From: Rubritepida sp.
Lineage (GTDB): Bacteria; Pseudomonadota; Alphaproteobacteria; Acetobacterales; Acetobacteraceae
Reading direction: 5' to 3'
Assembly (NCBI GenBank): GCA_014376425.1
Contig: JACMRO010000312.1
Coordinates: forward strand, 1-7,759
DNA: 7,759 nt
Within the stretch, counting starts at the first letter, position 1. Every line of letters begins with the position of its first letter. This document shows, in pieces, positions 1 to 5,845 of the stretch. The position numbers and the translations under genes were made by a program. The notes below the pieces were generated by a model. It had not been told where the DNA came from. It saw only the letters and a list, made by a program, of their open reading frames with translations, and made no database searches.

Positions 1-810
1 AGCCTGCGGCTGCTGGGCAGTGTGGGCGAGCCGATCAATCCGGAAGCCTGGCTATGGTACTACCGCGTTGTGGGTGACGGGCGCTGCCCGATCGTCGACA
101 CTTGGTGGCAGACCGAGACTGGCGGGATCATGATTTCGCCACTGCCCGGCGCGGTGGCGCAGAAGCCCGGCTCGGCCACGCTGCCTTTACCCGGCGTGCA
201 GCCCGCGCTGGTGGATGCCGAGGGTAATCTGCTGGAGGGGGTGGCCGAGGGAAACCTGGTGCTGAACGACAGCTGGCCTGGCCAGATGCGCAGCATCTAT
301 GGCGACCATAAACGCTTCATCCAGACCTATTTTTCCGACTTCAAAGGTCGCTACTTCACCGGCGATGGCGCCCGGCGCGATGCCGATGGCTACTACTGGA
401 TCACCGGCCGGGTGGATGACGTGATCAACGTGGCTGGCCACCGCATGGGCACGGCCGAGGTGGAAAGCGCCCTGGTTGCGCACCCCAAGGTCGCGGAGGC
501 CGCGGTGGTCGGCATGCCGCACGACCTGAAAGGCCAGGGCATCTACTGCTACGTGACGCTGAACGCCGACGAGGAGCCCAGCGACAGCCTGCGGAAGGAG
601 TTGATCGCCTGGGTCCGCAAGGAGATCGGCCCGATTGCCACGCCCGACGCCATCCAGTGGGCGCCTGGGCTGCCCAAGACCCGCTCGGGCAAGATCATGC
701 GGCGAATTTTGCGCAAGATCGCGGCGAATGAGACCGACAGCCTGGGCGATGTCTCGACGCTGGCTGACCCGGCGGTGGTGACGGAGCTGGTGGCCAACCG
801 GGTCGGTTAG
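1..810 (+). CDS. acs: Acetyl-CoA synthetase, C-terminal part (5' end outside window)
   Basis: AMP-forming acetate-CoA ligase, which activates acetate through acetyl-AMP to acetyl-CoA in the cytoplasm. The frame is open from base 1, so the start lies upstream; 269 residues are visible of a family length near 650. Seen: the WWQTETGG adenylation motif at window residues 35-42, the GDG and ITGRVDDVINVAGHR hinge region that opens the mobile C-terminal domain, and the PKTRSGKIMRR tail whose lysine (codon 691-693) matches the catalytic lysine that protein acetyltransferases modify in known Acs enzymes. The tryptophan pair in WWQTE and the tail fit acetyl- rather than long-chain-specific enzymes. Propionyl-CoA synthetase (PrpE) is the main alternative, but the C-terminal half reads as Acs. 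The gene converges on the downstream oxidoreductase with 7 bases between stop codons. No frameshift is seen. Confidence 0.93.
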   Translation, partial: SLRLLGSVGEPINPEAWLWYYRVVGDGRCPIVDTWWQTETGGIMISPLPGAVAQKPGSATLPLPGVQPALVDAEGNLLEGVAEGNLVLNDSWPGQMRSIYGDHKRFIQTYFSDFKGRYFTGDGARRDADGYYWITGRVDDVINVAGHRMGTAEVESALVAHPKVAEAAVVGMPHDLKGQGIYCYVTLNADEEPSDSLRKELIAWVRKEIGPIATPDAIQWAPGLPKTRSGKIMRRILRKIAANETDSLGDVSTLADPAVVTELVANRVG

Positions 811-817
811 GAATGCG

Positions 818-1792
818 TCAGGGGAGCAGCACCGTGCTCCCCGTCGTCTTCCGCGCCTCCAGGTCGCGATGGGCCTGCGCCGCGTCCTTCAGGGCGTAGC
901 GCTGGTTGACGTTGATCTTCACCGCGCCGCTCGTCACAGCCTCGAACAGGCTGGCCGCACATGCGGTCAGGTCGGCATGGCTTGCGGTGTAGGTGTTCAG
1001 CGTCGGCCGGCAGACATACAGGCTGCCCTTGGCCGCCAGGATGCCCAGGTCGAAGGGTGCCACCGGGCCCGAGGCGTTGCCGAAGCTCACGAGCATGCCG
1101 CGCGGCGCCAGGCTGTCGAGGCTGGGCATGAAGGTGTCCCGACCGACGCTGTCGTACGAGACGGGCACGCCAGCGCCGTTGGTGATGCGCTTGACGGCGG
1201 CCGGCAGGTCCTCACTGGTCAGCACCACATGGTCGGCGCCGTGCGCGCGGGCCAGCTCAGCCTTATCGGGCGTCGAGACGGTGCCGATGACGGTGCAGCC
1301 AAGATGCTTTGCCCACTGGCAGAGGATGAGACCGACACCGCCGGCCGCGGCATGCACCAGGATCGTCTGGCCGCGCTTCACCGGGTAGGTGCTGTGCAGC
1401 AGGTATTGTGCTGTCATCCCCTGCAGCATCATGGCGGCCGCGGTCTCGCTCGACAGGTGGTCGGGCAGCTTCACCAAACGGTCGGCCTTCAGGCAACGGC
1501 TCTGCGCATAGGCGCCGATGGGGCCCGAGGCGTAGGCCACGCGGTCGCCCACCACGACCTCGGTAACGCCCTCGCCAACCGCATCCACCACGCCCGCACC
1601 CTCCATCCCGATGATCGCGGGCAGGGCCGGCGCCTTGTACAGGCCAGTGCGGAAGTAGACGTCGATGTAGTTGAGCCCAACCGCATCGTGCCGGATGGGC
1701 GCCTCACCGGGCTTGGGCTCGGCGCGGGGTAGTTCTTCCCACACCATTTTTTCGGGGCCGCCATACTCATGGATGCGAATGGCAAAGGTCAT
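818..1792 (-). CDS. Quinone oxidoreductase-like zinc-independent MDR protein
   Basis: A 324-residue NAD(P)H-dependent oxidoreductase of the medium-chain dehydrogenase/reductase superfamily, quinone oxidoreductase (QOR) branch; the true substrate cannot be told from sequence. Seen: N-terminal GroES-like fold with GMEGAGVV (about residues 62-69), where zinc alcohol dehydrogenases have GHE; the quinone-oxidoreductase signature around LQGMTAQYLL (123-132); and the Rossmann nucleotide loop AAAGGVGL (148-155). The zinc-ligand cysteines are absent, as in QOR. The chosen start is the ATG at 1792-1790, because homology begins at MTFAIRIHEYGG. The frame stays open upstream to 2029, but that extension is antisense-like sequence across ogt. 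Its ATG overlaps the ogt TGA as ATGA, which implies translational coupling and a shared ogt promoter. The length of about 325 is normal for the family. Confidence 0.9.
   Translation of the reverse strand: MTFAIRIHEYGGPEKMVWEELPRAEPKPGEAPIRHDAVGLNYIDVYFRTGLYKAPALPAIIGMEGAGVVDAVGEGVTEVVVGDRVAYASGPIGAYAQSRCLKADRLVKLPDHLSSETAAAMMLQGMTAQYLLHSTYPVKRGQTILVHAAAGGVGLILCQWAKHLGCTVIGTVSTPDKAELARAHGADHVVLTSEDLPAAVKRITNGAGVPVSYDSVGRDTFMPSLDSLAPRGMLVSFGNASGPVAPFDLGILAAKGSLYVCRPTLNTYTASHADLTACAASLFEAVTSGAVKINVNQRYALKDAAQAHRDLEARKTTGSTVLLP
821..842. terminator. Candidate hairpin at convergent gene ends
   Basis: GGGGAGCA (821-828) and TGCTCCCC (835-842) form a perfect 8-bp stem with a 6-base loop, 11 bases past the acs stop and inside the last codons of the minus-strand oxidoreductase. 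It could stop or stabilise transcripts arriving from either side. Neither side has a run of T after the stem, so it is not a textbook intrinsic terminator. It may act with Rho or simply reflect GC-rich coding sequence. Confidence 0.35.
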
Positions 1793-2244
1793 GGCTGCTG
1801 GTTCCGGCGTTCGAGATCGAGAAGATAGCGTTTGGTGGCGATGCCATCGTGGCCCGAGTAGCCGCCAATGGACCCGTCCGCCGCGACGACGCGGTGGCAT
1901 GGGATGATGATCGGGATCGGGTTGCGGCCATTGGCCTGGCCCACGGCGCGCGGTCCCGAGCCCAGCAGTCGCGCCAACCCGATATAGCTGCAGGTCTGCC
2001 CGGAAGGAATATCGCGCAGCGCGGCCCAAACCCGGCGCTGGAACGCCGTGCCGTGCGGGGCGAGATCCAGCGCAAACCCGGTGCGCAGCCCATCGAAATA
2101 ATCCTGCAGCTGCTCACGTGCCTCAAGCAGGATCGGAGTGCGGTCCTGCTGCTCTACGCGGCCCCAGTCGAGAGCCACGATGGCGCCGTCCTCCTCGGAC
2201 AGGGTGAGGTCGCCCAAAGGTGTACGGAGGGAGAGTTGCGACAT
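1789..2244 (-). CDS. ogt: Methylated-DNA--protein-cysteine methyltransferase
   Basis: A suicide DNA-repair protein that moves the alkyl group from O6-alkylguanine (and O4-alkylthymine) onto its own cysteine. It has 151 residues, slightly shorter than the usual 160-180, with a compact N-terminal domain. Seen: the helix-turn-helix region GTAFQRRVWAALRDIP (65-80), the RAVGQANGRNP segment (99-109) carrying the arginine finger and recognition helix, and the active-site motif IPCHRVV with nucleophile Cys116, followed by GGYSGHDGIATKRYLL. All expected key residues are present. The start is ATG at 2244-2242, and no strong Shine-Dalgarno is visible. It is the first gene of a unit with the downstream oxidoreductase (ATGA overlap) and diverges from the ferredoxin gene. 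The name ogt rather than the Ada C-domain is chosen because there is no N-terminal Ada regulatory domain. Confidence 0.93.
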   Translation of the reverse strand: MSQLSLRTPLGDLTLSEEDGAIVALDWGRVEQQDRTPILLEAREQLQDYFDGLRTGFALDLAPHGTAFQRRVWAALRDIPSGQTCSYIGLARLLGSGPRAVGQANGRNPIPIIIPCHRVVAADGSIGGYSGHDGIATKRYLLDLERRNQQP

Positions 2245-2258
2245 TGTCGAGGGTTGTT

Positions 2259-2335
2259 TCCGATGTGATGCAGCACCCCCGCATGGGGGGCGTCAAGCGG
2301 GGGGTGCCAAGGCGGCGGCGGGTCGCTACATCGGA
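2259..2335. repeat. Outer 8-bp inverted repeat flanking the divergent promoter region
   Basis: TCCGATGT at 2259-2266 is the exact reverse complement of ACATCGGA at 2328-2335. The arms sit almost symmetrically, 14 bases before the ogt start and 17 before the ferredoxin start. They could be paired operator half-sites or the base of a cruciform. By rough count, chance gives such a pair in a region this size somewhat under one time in ten, so this is suggestive only. Confidence 0.4.
2273..2307. repeat. Inner G/C-tract inverted repeat with alternative pairings
   Basis: GCACCCCCGC (2273-2282) pairs with GCGGGGGGTGC (2297-2307), with one extra G as a bulge. A competing small hairpin is possible between CCCCC (2276-2280) and GGGGG (2285-2289) around GCAT. 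The minus-strand TTGACG lies between the two arms, so a protein or structure here would affect ogt transcription. Low-complexity G/C tracts make chance pairing easier. Confidence 0.4.
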
Positions 2336-2342
2336 GCCACAC

Positions 2343-2347
2343 AGGAG
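2343..2347 (+). promoter_or_regulatory. Ribosome binding site of the ferredoxin gene
   Basis: AGGAG, five bases before the ATG at 2353. It is the clearest Shine-Dalgarno in the window and fixes the start of the first gene of the plus-strand operon. Confidence 0.75.
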
Positions 2348-2352
2348 CTGCC

Positions 2353-2691
2353 ATGCAGAATGATCCGCCGCCCTTCTACGACGCGCATATCTTTGTCTGC
2401 ACCAATCGTCGGCCAGATGGGCACAGGCGGGGCAGTTGCGCCGCGCGGGGCAGCGAAGCGCTGCGCGACTACATGAAGGCGCGTGCCAAGGAGCTGGCAA
2501 TCCCCGATATCCGGGTGAACATGGCGGGCTGCCTGGAGCGCTGCGAGTTTGGGCCGGCCCTGGTCATCTACCCCGAAGGGATTTGGTACCGGCCGGTGAC
2601 GCCGGCGGATATCGATGAGATCCTGATGGTGCATGTGCAGGGCGGCGGTCGCGTGGAGCGGCTGATGCTGACGGAGAAAGACGTCGTCTGA
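2353..2691 (+). CDS. Thioredoxin-like [2Fe-2S] ferredoxin domain protein
   Basis: A 112-residue small cytoplasmic protein predicted to bind one [2Fe-2S] cluster in a thioredoxin-like fold, as in Shethna-type ferredoxins and the NuoE-like domain. Seen: four cysteines spaced C16-x12-C29 and C60-x3-C64, in the contexts HIFVCTNRR and NMAGCLERCEFGPALVIYPEG, which match this family well. There is no signal peptide or membrane segment. A good AGGAG site supports the ATG. The physiological electron partner is unknown. Its 3' end overlaps the inferred mnmE start by 11 bases and it heads the mnmE-mnmG-rsmG-parAB run, so co-expression with the tRNA-modification genes is likely; a functional link is not shown by sequence. 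Confidence 0.9.
   Translation: MQNDPPPFYDAHIFVCTNRRPDGHRRGSCAARGSEALRDYMKARAKELAIPDIRVNMAGCLERCEFGPALVIYPEGIWYRPVTPADIDEILMVHVQGGGRVERLMLTEKDVV
2673..2683 (+). promoter_or_regulatory. Putative ribosome binding site plus ACG initiation codon of mnmE
   Basis: GGAG (2673-2676), four bases AAAG, then ACG, all inside the last codons of the ferredoxin gene. The spacing is shorter than ideal. Ribosomes ending on the ferredoxin TGA (2689-2691) would be positioned to reinitiate here. It is chosen because no ATG, GTG or TTG exists in frame between the upstream stop and the conserved MnmE N-terminus. Confidence 0.5.
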
Positions 2692-3973
2692 TACCATCTT
2701 CGCCCTGGCGACAAGCGCCGGGCGTTCCGCGGTCGCAGTCATTCGGATGTCCGGCGGAATCGCCGGTAAGGTCCTGGATGGCCTGTGCAGGCGGCCCCGG
2801 GCGCGCCAGGCGGCGCTGCGCTGGCTTGCGCATGACGGCGAGGTATTGGACCAGGCGATCGTCCTGTGGTTCCCCGCCCCCGCGAGCTACACCGGTGAAG
2901 ACTGTGCAGAGCTGCATCTGCATGGCGGACCCGCCGTGGTCGCTGCCGTGGCCGATGCCCTCGTGGCACTGGGTGCCCGCCCTGCGGAGCCGGGCGAATT
3001 CACCCGAAGAGCCTTCCTGTACGGCAAGATTGACCTTACCGCAGCGGAGGGCATTGCCGACCTCATCGAGGCGGAAACCCAGGCGCAACGTCGCCAGGCC
3101 GTGCGTCAGGCAGGCGGGGCGCTGGCCGCCCGGCATGCCGCCTGGTCCAACCGGCTCACCACGCTCCTCGCCCGGCAGGAGGCTTTCATCGAATTTGAGG
3201 ACGAGGACATCCCGGCAGATGTGCAGCAATCGGTGATGCGCGATGCCCGCGAACTGCAGGGGGAGCTGGAGGCAGAGGTTGATCAGGCGAGCCGCGGCGA
3301 AAAGCTGCGCGACGGTATTCGAATCGCCATCCTTGGCGCGCCGAATGCCGGAAAATCGTCGCTGATCAACGCTTTGACCGGACAGGATGTGGCTATCGTA
3401 TCACCGCAGGCAGGTACGACGCGCGATGTCGTCTCAGCGCGGATGGTGCTGGCGGGCGTCCCCGTGACCCTGGCGGACACAGCCGGCCTTCGAACTTCAG
3501 GTGACATCATCGAGGCCGAGGGTGTGCGACGGGCCACGCAGGAAGGTAGATCCGCCGACCTCATCCTTGCAGTGTTCGCCGCTGACGCCCTGCCGGACGT
3601 CTGGACACAGGAATTGGTCGAGGCTGGTGCAATGGCCGTGGTCAACAAGGTCGATCTGGCGCGGCCCAGCCTGCCCGGCCTCGCGGTTTCAGTGCGGACA
3701 GGAGAAGGCTTGCTGGCCCTGCGCACATGCCTAGAGGCCAAAGTCGCTGCGCTCGGGGGTGTGACTCAGGCCGCGACGTTGACCAGACCCAGACATCGCG
3801 CGGCCTTCTGCGAGGCCATCGAGTCCCTGAAACGCGTCCAGCTCGCGCCCCTTCCTGAACTGGCTGCTGAGAGCCTGAGGGCCGCGTTGCGTGCCCTGGG
3901 GCGCCTGACCGGCGCGGTGGATTCCGAAAGCGTTCTTGACCGGGTGTTTTCGGAGTTCTGCATCGGGAAGTAA
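2681..3973 (+). CDS. mnmE: tRNA modification GTPase MnmE, probable ACG start
   Basis: GTPase that works with MnmG to install the (carboxymethyl)aminomethyl group on C5 of wobble U34, using a tetrahydrofolate one-carbon donor and glycine or ammonium. Seen: the N-terminal folate-binding domain beginning DTIFALATSAGR, a helical domain, an inserted G domain with G1 GAPNAGKS (219-226), G2 GTTRD (245-249), G3 DTAGLR (266-271) and G4 NKVD (322-325), and the C-terminal catalytic FCIGK (Cys427). That gives 430 residues against about 450 in E. coli. The first ATG (2747) would delete 22 residues, including the conserved first strand. The frame is closed by TGA at 2669-2671, and the only plausible start before DTIF is ACG at 2681, preceded by GGAG (2673-2676) at a short 4-base spacing. 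The start is therefore inferred; the rest is certain. The stop is 18 bases before mnmG. Confidence 0.93.
   Translation, partial: TSSDTIFALATSAGRSAVAVIRMSGGIAGKVLDGLCRRPRARQAALRWLAHDGEVLDQAIVLWFPAPASYTGEDCAELHLHGGPAVVAAVADALVALGARPAEPGEFTRRAFLYGKIDLTAAEGIADLIEAETQAQRRQAVRQAGGALAARHAAWSNRLTTLLARQEAFIEFEDEDIPADVQQSVMRDARELQGELEAEVDQASRGEKLRDGIRIAILGAPNAGKSSLINALTGQDVAIVSPQAGTTRDVVSARMVLAGVPVTLADTAGLRTSGDIIEAEGVRRATQEGRSADLILAVFAADALPDVWTQELVEAGAMAVVNKVDLARPSLPGLAVSVRTGEGLLALRTCLEAKVAALGGVTQAATLTRPRHRAAFCEAIESLKRVQLAPLPELAAESLRAALRALGRLTGAVDSESVLDRVFSEFCIGK
2701..2724 (+). other. GC-rich hairpin just downstream of the mnmE start
   Basis: CGCCC (2701-2705) pairs with GGGCG (2720-2724), and GGCG (2707-2710) with CGCC (2716-2719), leaving one bulged T and the loop ACAAG. 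This 9-bp stem begins 20 bases after the first base of the ACG codon, within the codons for FALATSAGR. It could slow ribosomes at the weak start, or be a by-product of GC-rich coding. There is no T-run, so it is not a terminator. Confidence 0.4.
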
Positions 3974-3991
3974 GCGCCTATACCGCGGCCG

Positions 3992-5845
3992 ATGGATGAC
4001 AGTTCTTTCGATGTAATCGTGGTGGGGGGCGGGCATGCCGGCTGCGAGGCCGCGGCCGCCGCGGCGCGTTGCGGTGCGCGGACGCTGCTGCTGACACATG
4101 ATCCGCGGACGATCGGTGAGATGAGCTGCAACCCCGCAATCGGTGGCGTTGGGAAGGGTCATCTGGTTCGCGAGATCGACGCGTTGGATGGCCTGATGGC
4201 TCGTGCGGCCGATGCCGCGGGCATCCACTTCAAAGTCCTGAACCAGAGCAAGGGCCCCGCTGTCCGTGGGCCCCGGGCGCAGGCCGATCGATCGCTCTAC
4301 CGCCAGGCCATCCAACGGTTCCTGGCTGAGACGGATGGTTTGACGATCGCCTCCGGCAGCGTCGAGGATTTGTTGGTGGGACCCGGGCAGGTCACCGGGG
4401 TTCGCTGCCACGACGGGCGGGAATTACGGGCAGGCGCCGTCATCATCACGGCCGGTACTTTCCTGCGCGGTGTGATCCATATTGGCCGGACCCAACAGCC
4501 CGCGGGGCGCGTGGGCGAGGCGCCGGCAGTTGGCTTGGCTCTCGCTTTGGGCAGGCTCGGCCTCCCGCTTGCCCGGCTGAAGACGGGAACACCGCCCCGG
4601 CTGGATGGCCGCACCATCGACTGGGCGAGCCTGGACCAGCAATGGGGGGATACCACACCCCAGCCACTGTCATGGATGAGCGGGGATATCACCAACCGCC
4701 AGATCGCCTGCGGCATCACCTTCACCACCGAGGCGGTGCATGCGCTGATACGGGACAACCTGGCGGAAAGCGCGGTGTATGGCGGTCGGATACAGGGCCA
4801 GGGGCCACGGTACTGTCCAAGCATCGAGGACAAGGTCGTTCGCTTCGCTGATAAGCTGCGCCACCAGGTTTTCTTGGAACCCGAAGGTCTGGATGACCCG
4901 ACCGTCTACCCCAATGGTATCTCGACGAGCCTTCCGGCCGACCTGCAGCAACGCATGATTGCGCTGATGCCTGGCCTGGAAAGGGCTGCGATCCTGCGGC
5001 CTGGCTACGCGGTGGAGTATGACCATGTCGACCCACGGGCCCTGCGCCCGACCCTTGAGGTGCGCGCAACCACAGGCCTTTTCCTGGCAGGGCAGATCAA
5101 CGGGACGACAGGCTATGAGGAAGCCGCTGCACAGGGCTTGATGGCCGGCCTGAATGCAGCGCAGCGCGCTGCGGGCGAAACCCCTGATCGTATCCTGAAG
5201 CGGCACGAGGCCTATATCGGTGTGATGATGGACGATCTCACTCTGCATGGGGTGAGTGAGCCCTACCGAATGCTGACCGCCCGGAGCGAGCATCGACTGG
5301 CCCTGCGTGCGGACAACGCAGGGCTGCGGCTGCACCAGCATGCAGTGCGCTGGGGCTGTATCGGACCAAGGCGGCAGGCCGCGTTTGGTGCTTTCAAGAC
5401 AGAAGTCGAGGTCGCCCTCCTTCGCGCGCGGTCAGAAACAGCCAGCCCGGCTGCTTTCAGGGCTGCGGGGGTGCCGGTGAACGAGGATGGGCAGGCACGG
5501 AGCGTGCTCGATGTGATGGCTCTGCCAGCTACGGAGCCCACCGCACTCCGCGCGATGTTCCCCTGGCTCGGGGCGTTGTCTGACAGGGTACTAGAGCAGT
5601 TAACGAACGAAGCACTGTACGGCCCCTATTTGGCGCGACACGCGCAAGATGTGGCGCTGCTCGAGCGGGAGGATACGGCGGCCATACCCGATCAGATGGA
5701 CTTCGCTGTCATCGCCGGCCTCTCGAGAGAGATGCAGGAACGCCTTGCCGAAGCCAGGCCACCCACACTCGGGGCGGCGTCGCGGGTAAGGGGGATTACC
5801 CCGGCCGCTATGGCGGCCCTGGCAATTCATCTTCGCCGTGCTTGA
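3992..5845 (+). CDS. mnmG: tRNA uridine-5-carboxymethylaminomethyl modification enzyme MnmG
   Basis: FAD- and NADH-dependent partner of MnmE (also called GidA) in modifying wobble U34 of tRNAs reading split codon boxes. It has 617 residues, against about 629 in E. coli. Seen: the FAD-binding loop VGGGHAGCEA (11-20), the first family signature around SCNPAIGGVGKGHLVRE with Cys46, the second conserved cysteine in RYCPSIEDK (Cys275), GYAVEYDH, and the second signature AGQINGTTGYEEAAAQG (about 366-382), then the helical C-terminal domain that contacts MnmE and tRNA. The start is ATG 3992, since the only stop upstream in this frame is the mnmE TAA itself and homology starts at FDVIVVGGG. No Shine-Dalgarno is visible, so coupling to mnmE translation is likely. 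The 3' end overlaps rsmG by 8 bases. Confidence 0.97.
   Translation: MDDSSFDVIVVGGGHAGCEAAAAAARCGARTLLLTHDPRTIGEMSCNPAIGGVGKGHLVREIDALDGLMARAADAAGIHFKVLNQSKGPAVRGPRAQADRSLYRQAIQRFLAETDGLTIASGSVEDLLVGPGQVTGVRCHDGRELRAGAVIITAGTFLRGVIHIGRTQQPAGRVGEAPAVGLALALGRLGLPLARLKTGTPPRLDGRTIDWASLDQQWGDTTPQPLSWMSGDITNRQIACGITFTTEAVHALIRDNLAESAVYGGRIQGQGPRYCPSIEDKVVRFADKLRHQVFLEPEGLDDPTVYPNGISTSLPADLQQRMIALMPGLERAAILRPGYAVEYDHVDPRALRPTLEVRATTGLFLAGQINGTTGYEEAAAQGLMAGLNAAQRAAGETPDRILKRHEAYIGVMMDDLTLHGVSEPYRMLTARSEHRLALRADNAGLRLHQHAVRWGCIGPRRQAAFGAFKTEVEVALLRARSETASPAAFRAAGVPVNEDGQARSVLDVMALPATEPTALRAMFPWLGALSDRVLEQLTNEALYGPYLARHAQDVALLEREDTAAIPDQMDFAVIAGLSREMQERLAEARPPTLGAASRVRGITPAAMAALAIHLRRA

Larger units (their letters stand above)
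2245..2352. promoter_or_regulatory. Divergent promoter region between ogt and ferredoxin-mnmE operon
   Basis: The only non-coding stretch over 100 bases. It must hold the promoters for both the minus-strand ogt unit and the plus-strand ferredoxin-mnmE-mnmG-rsmG-parAB run. On the minus strand TTGACG (complement of 2291-2296) resembles a -35 box for ogt, but I see no good -10 at the right spacing. I cannot point to a plus-strand promoter with confidence. The stretch contains two nested inverted repeats, listed separately. Confidence 0.55.

Noticed and set aside
869..1732. Long open frame on the plus strand across the oxidoreductase gene
   Set aside because: It is antisense to a clearly conserved gene and its product is a low-complexity R/A/G/H-rich sequence with no family features, as expected of GC-rich shadow frames.
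1793..2029. 79-residue N-terminal extension of the oxidoreductase
   Set aside because: It lies within ogt in another frame, is arginine/proline-rich with no homology, and the family N-terminus starts exactly at the ATG at 1792.
2091..2120. Second parS-like site at the CACGTG inside ogt
   Set aside because: Only the CACGTG core matches; the flanking GTTT/AAAC arms are absent.
2564..3229. 221-residue minus-strand open frame opposite the ferredoxin end and mnmE start
   Set aside because: No domain features; it is explained by shadow coding opposite mnmE.
3974..3991. Terminator or promoter between mnmE and mnmG
   Set aside because: The gap is 18 bases with no stable stem followed by T and no promoter-like boxes.
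3731..4411. 226-residue minus-strand open frame across the mnmE-mnmG junction
   Set aside because: It lies opposite two highly conserved genes, has no recognisable motif, and fits the mirror of GC-biased codons.
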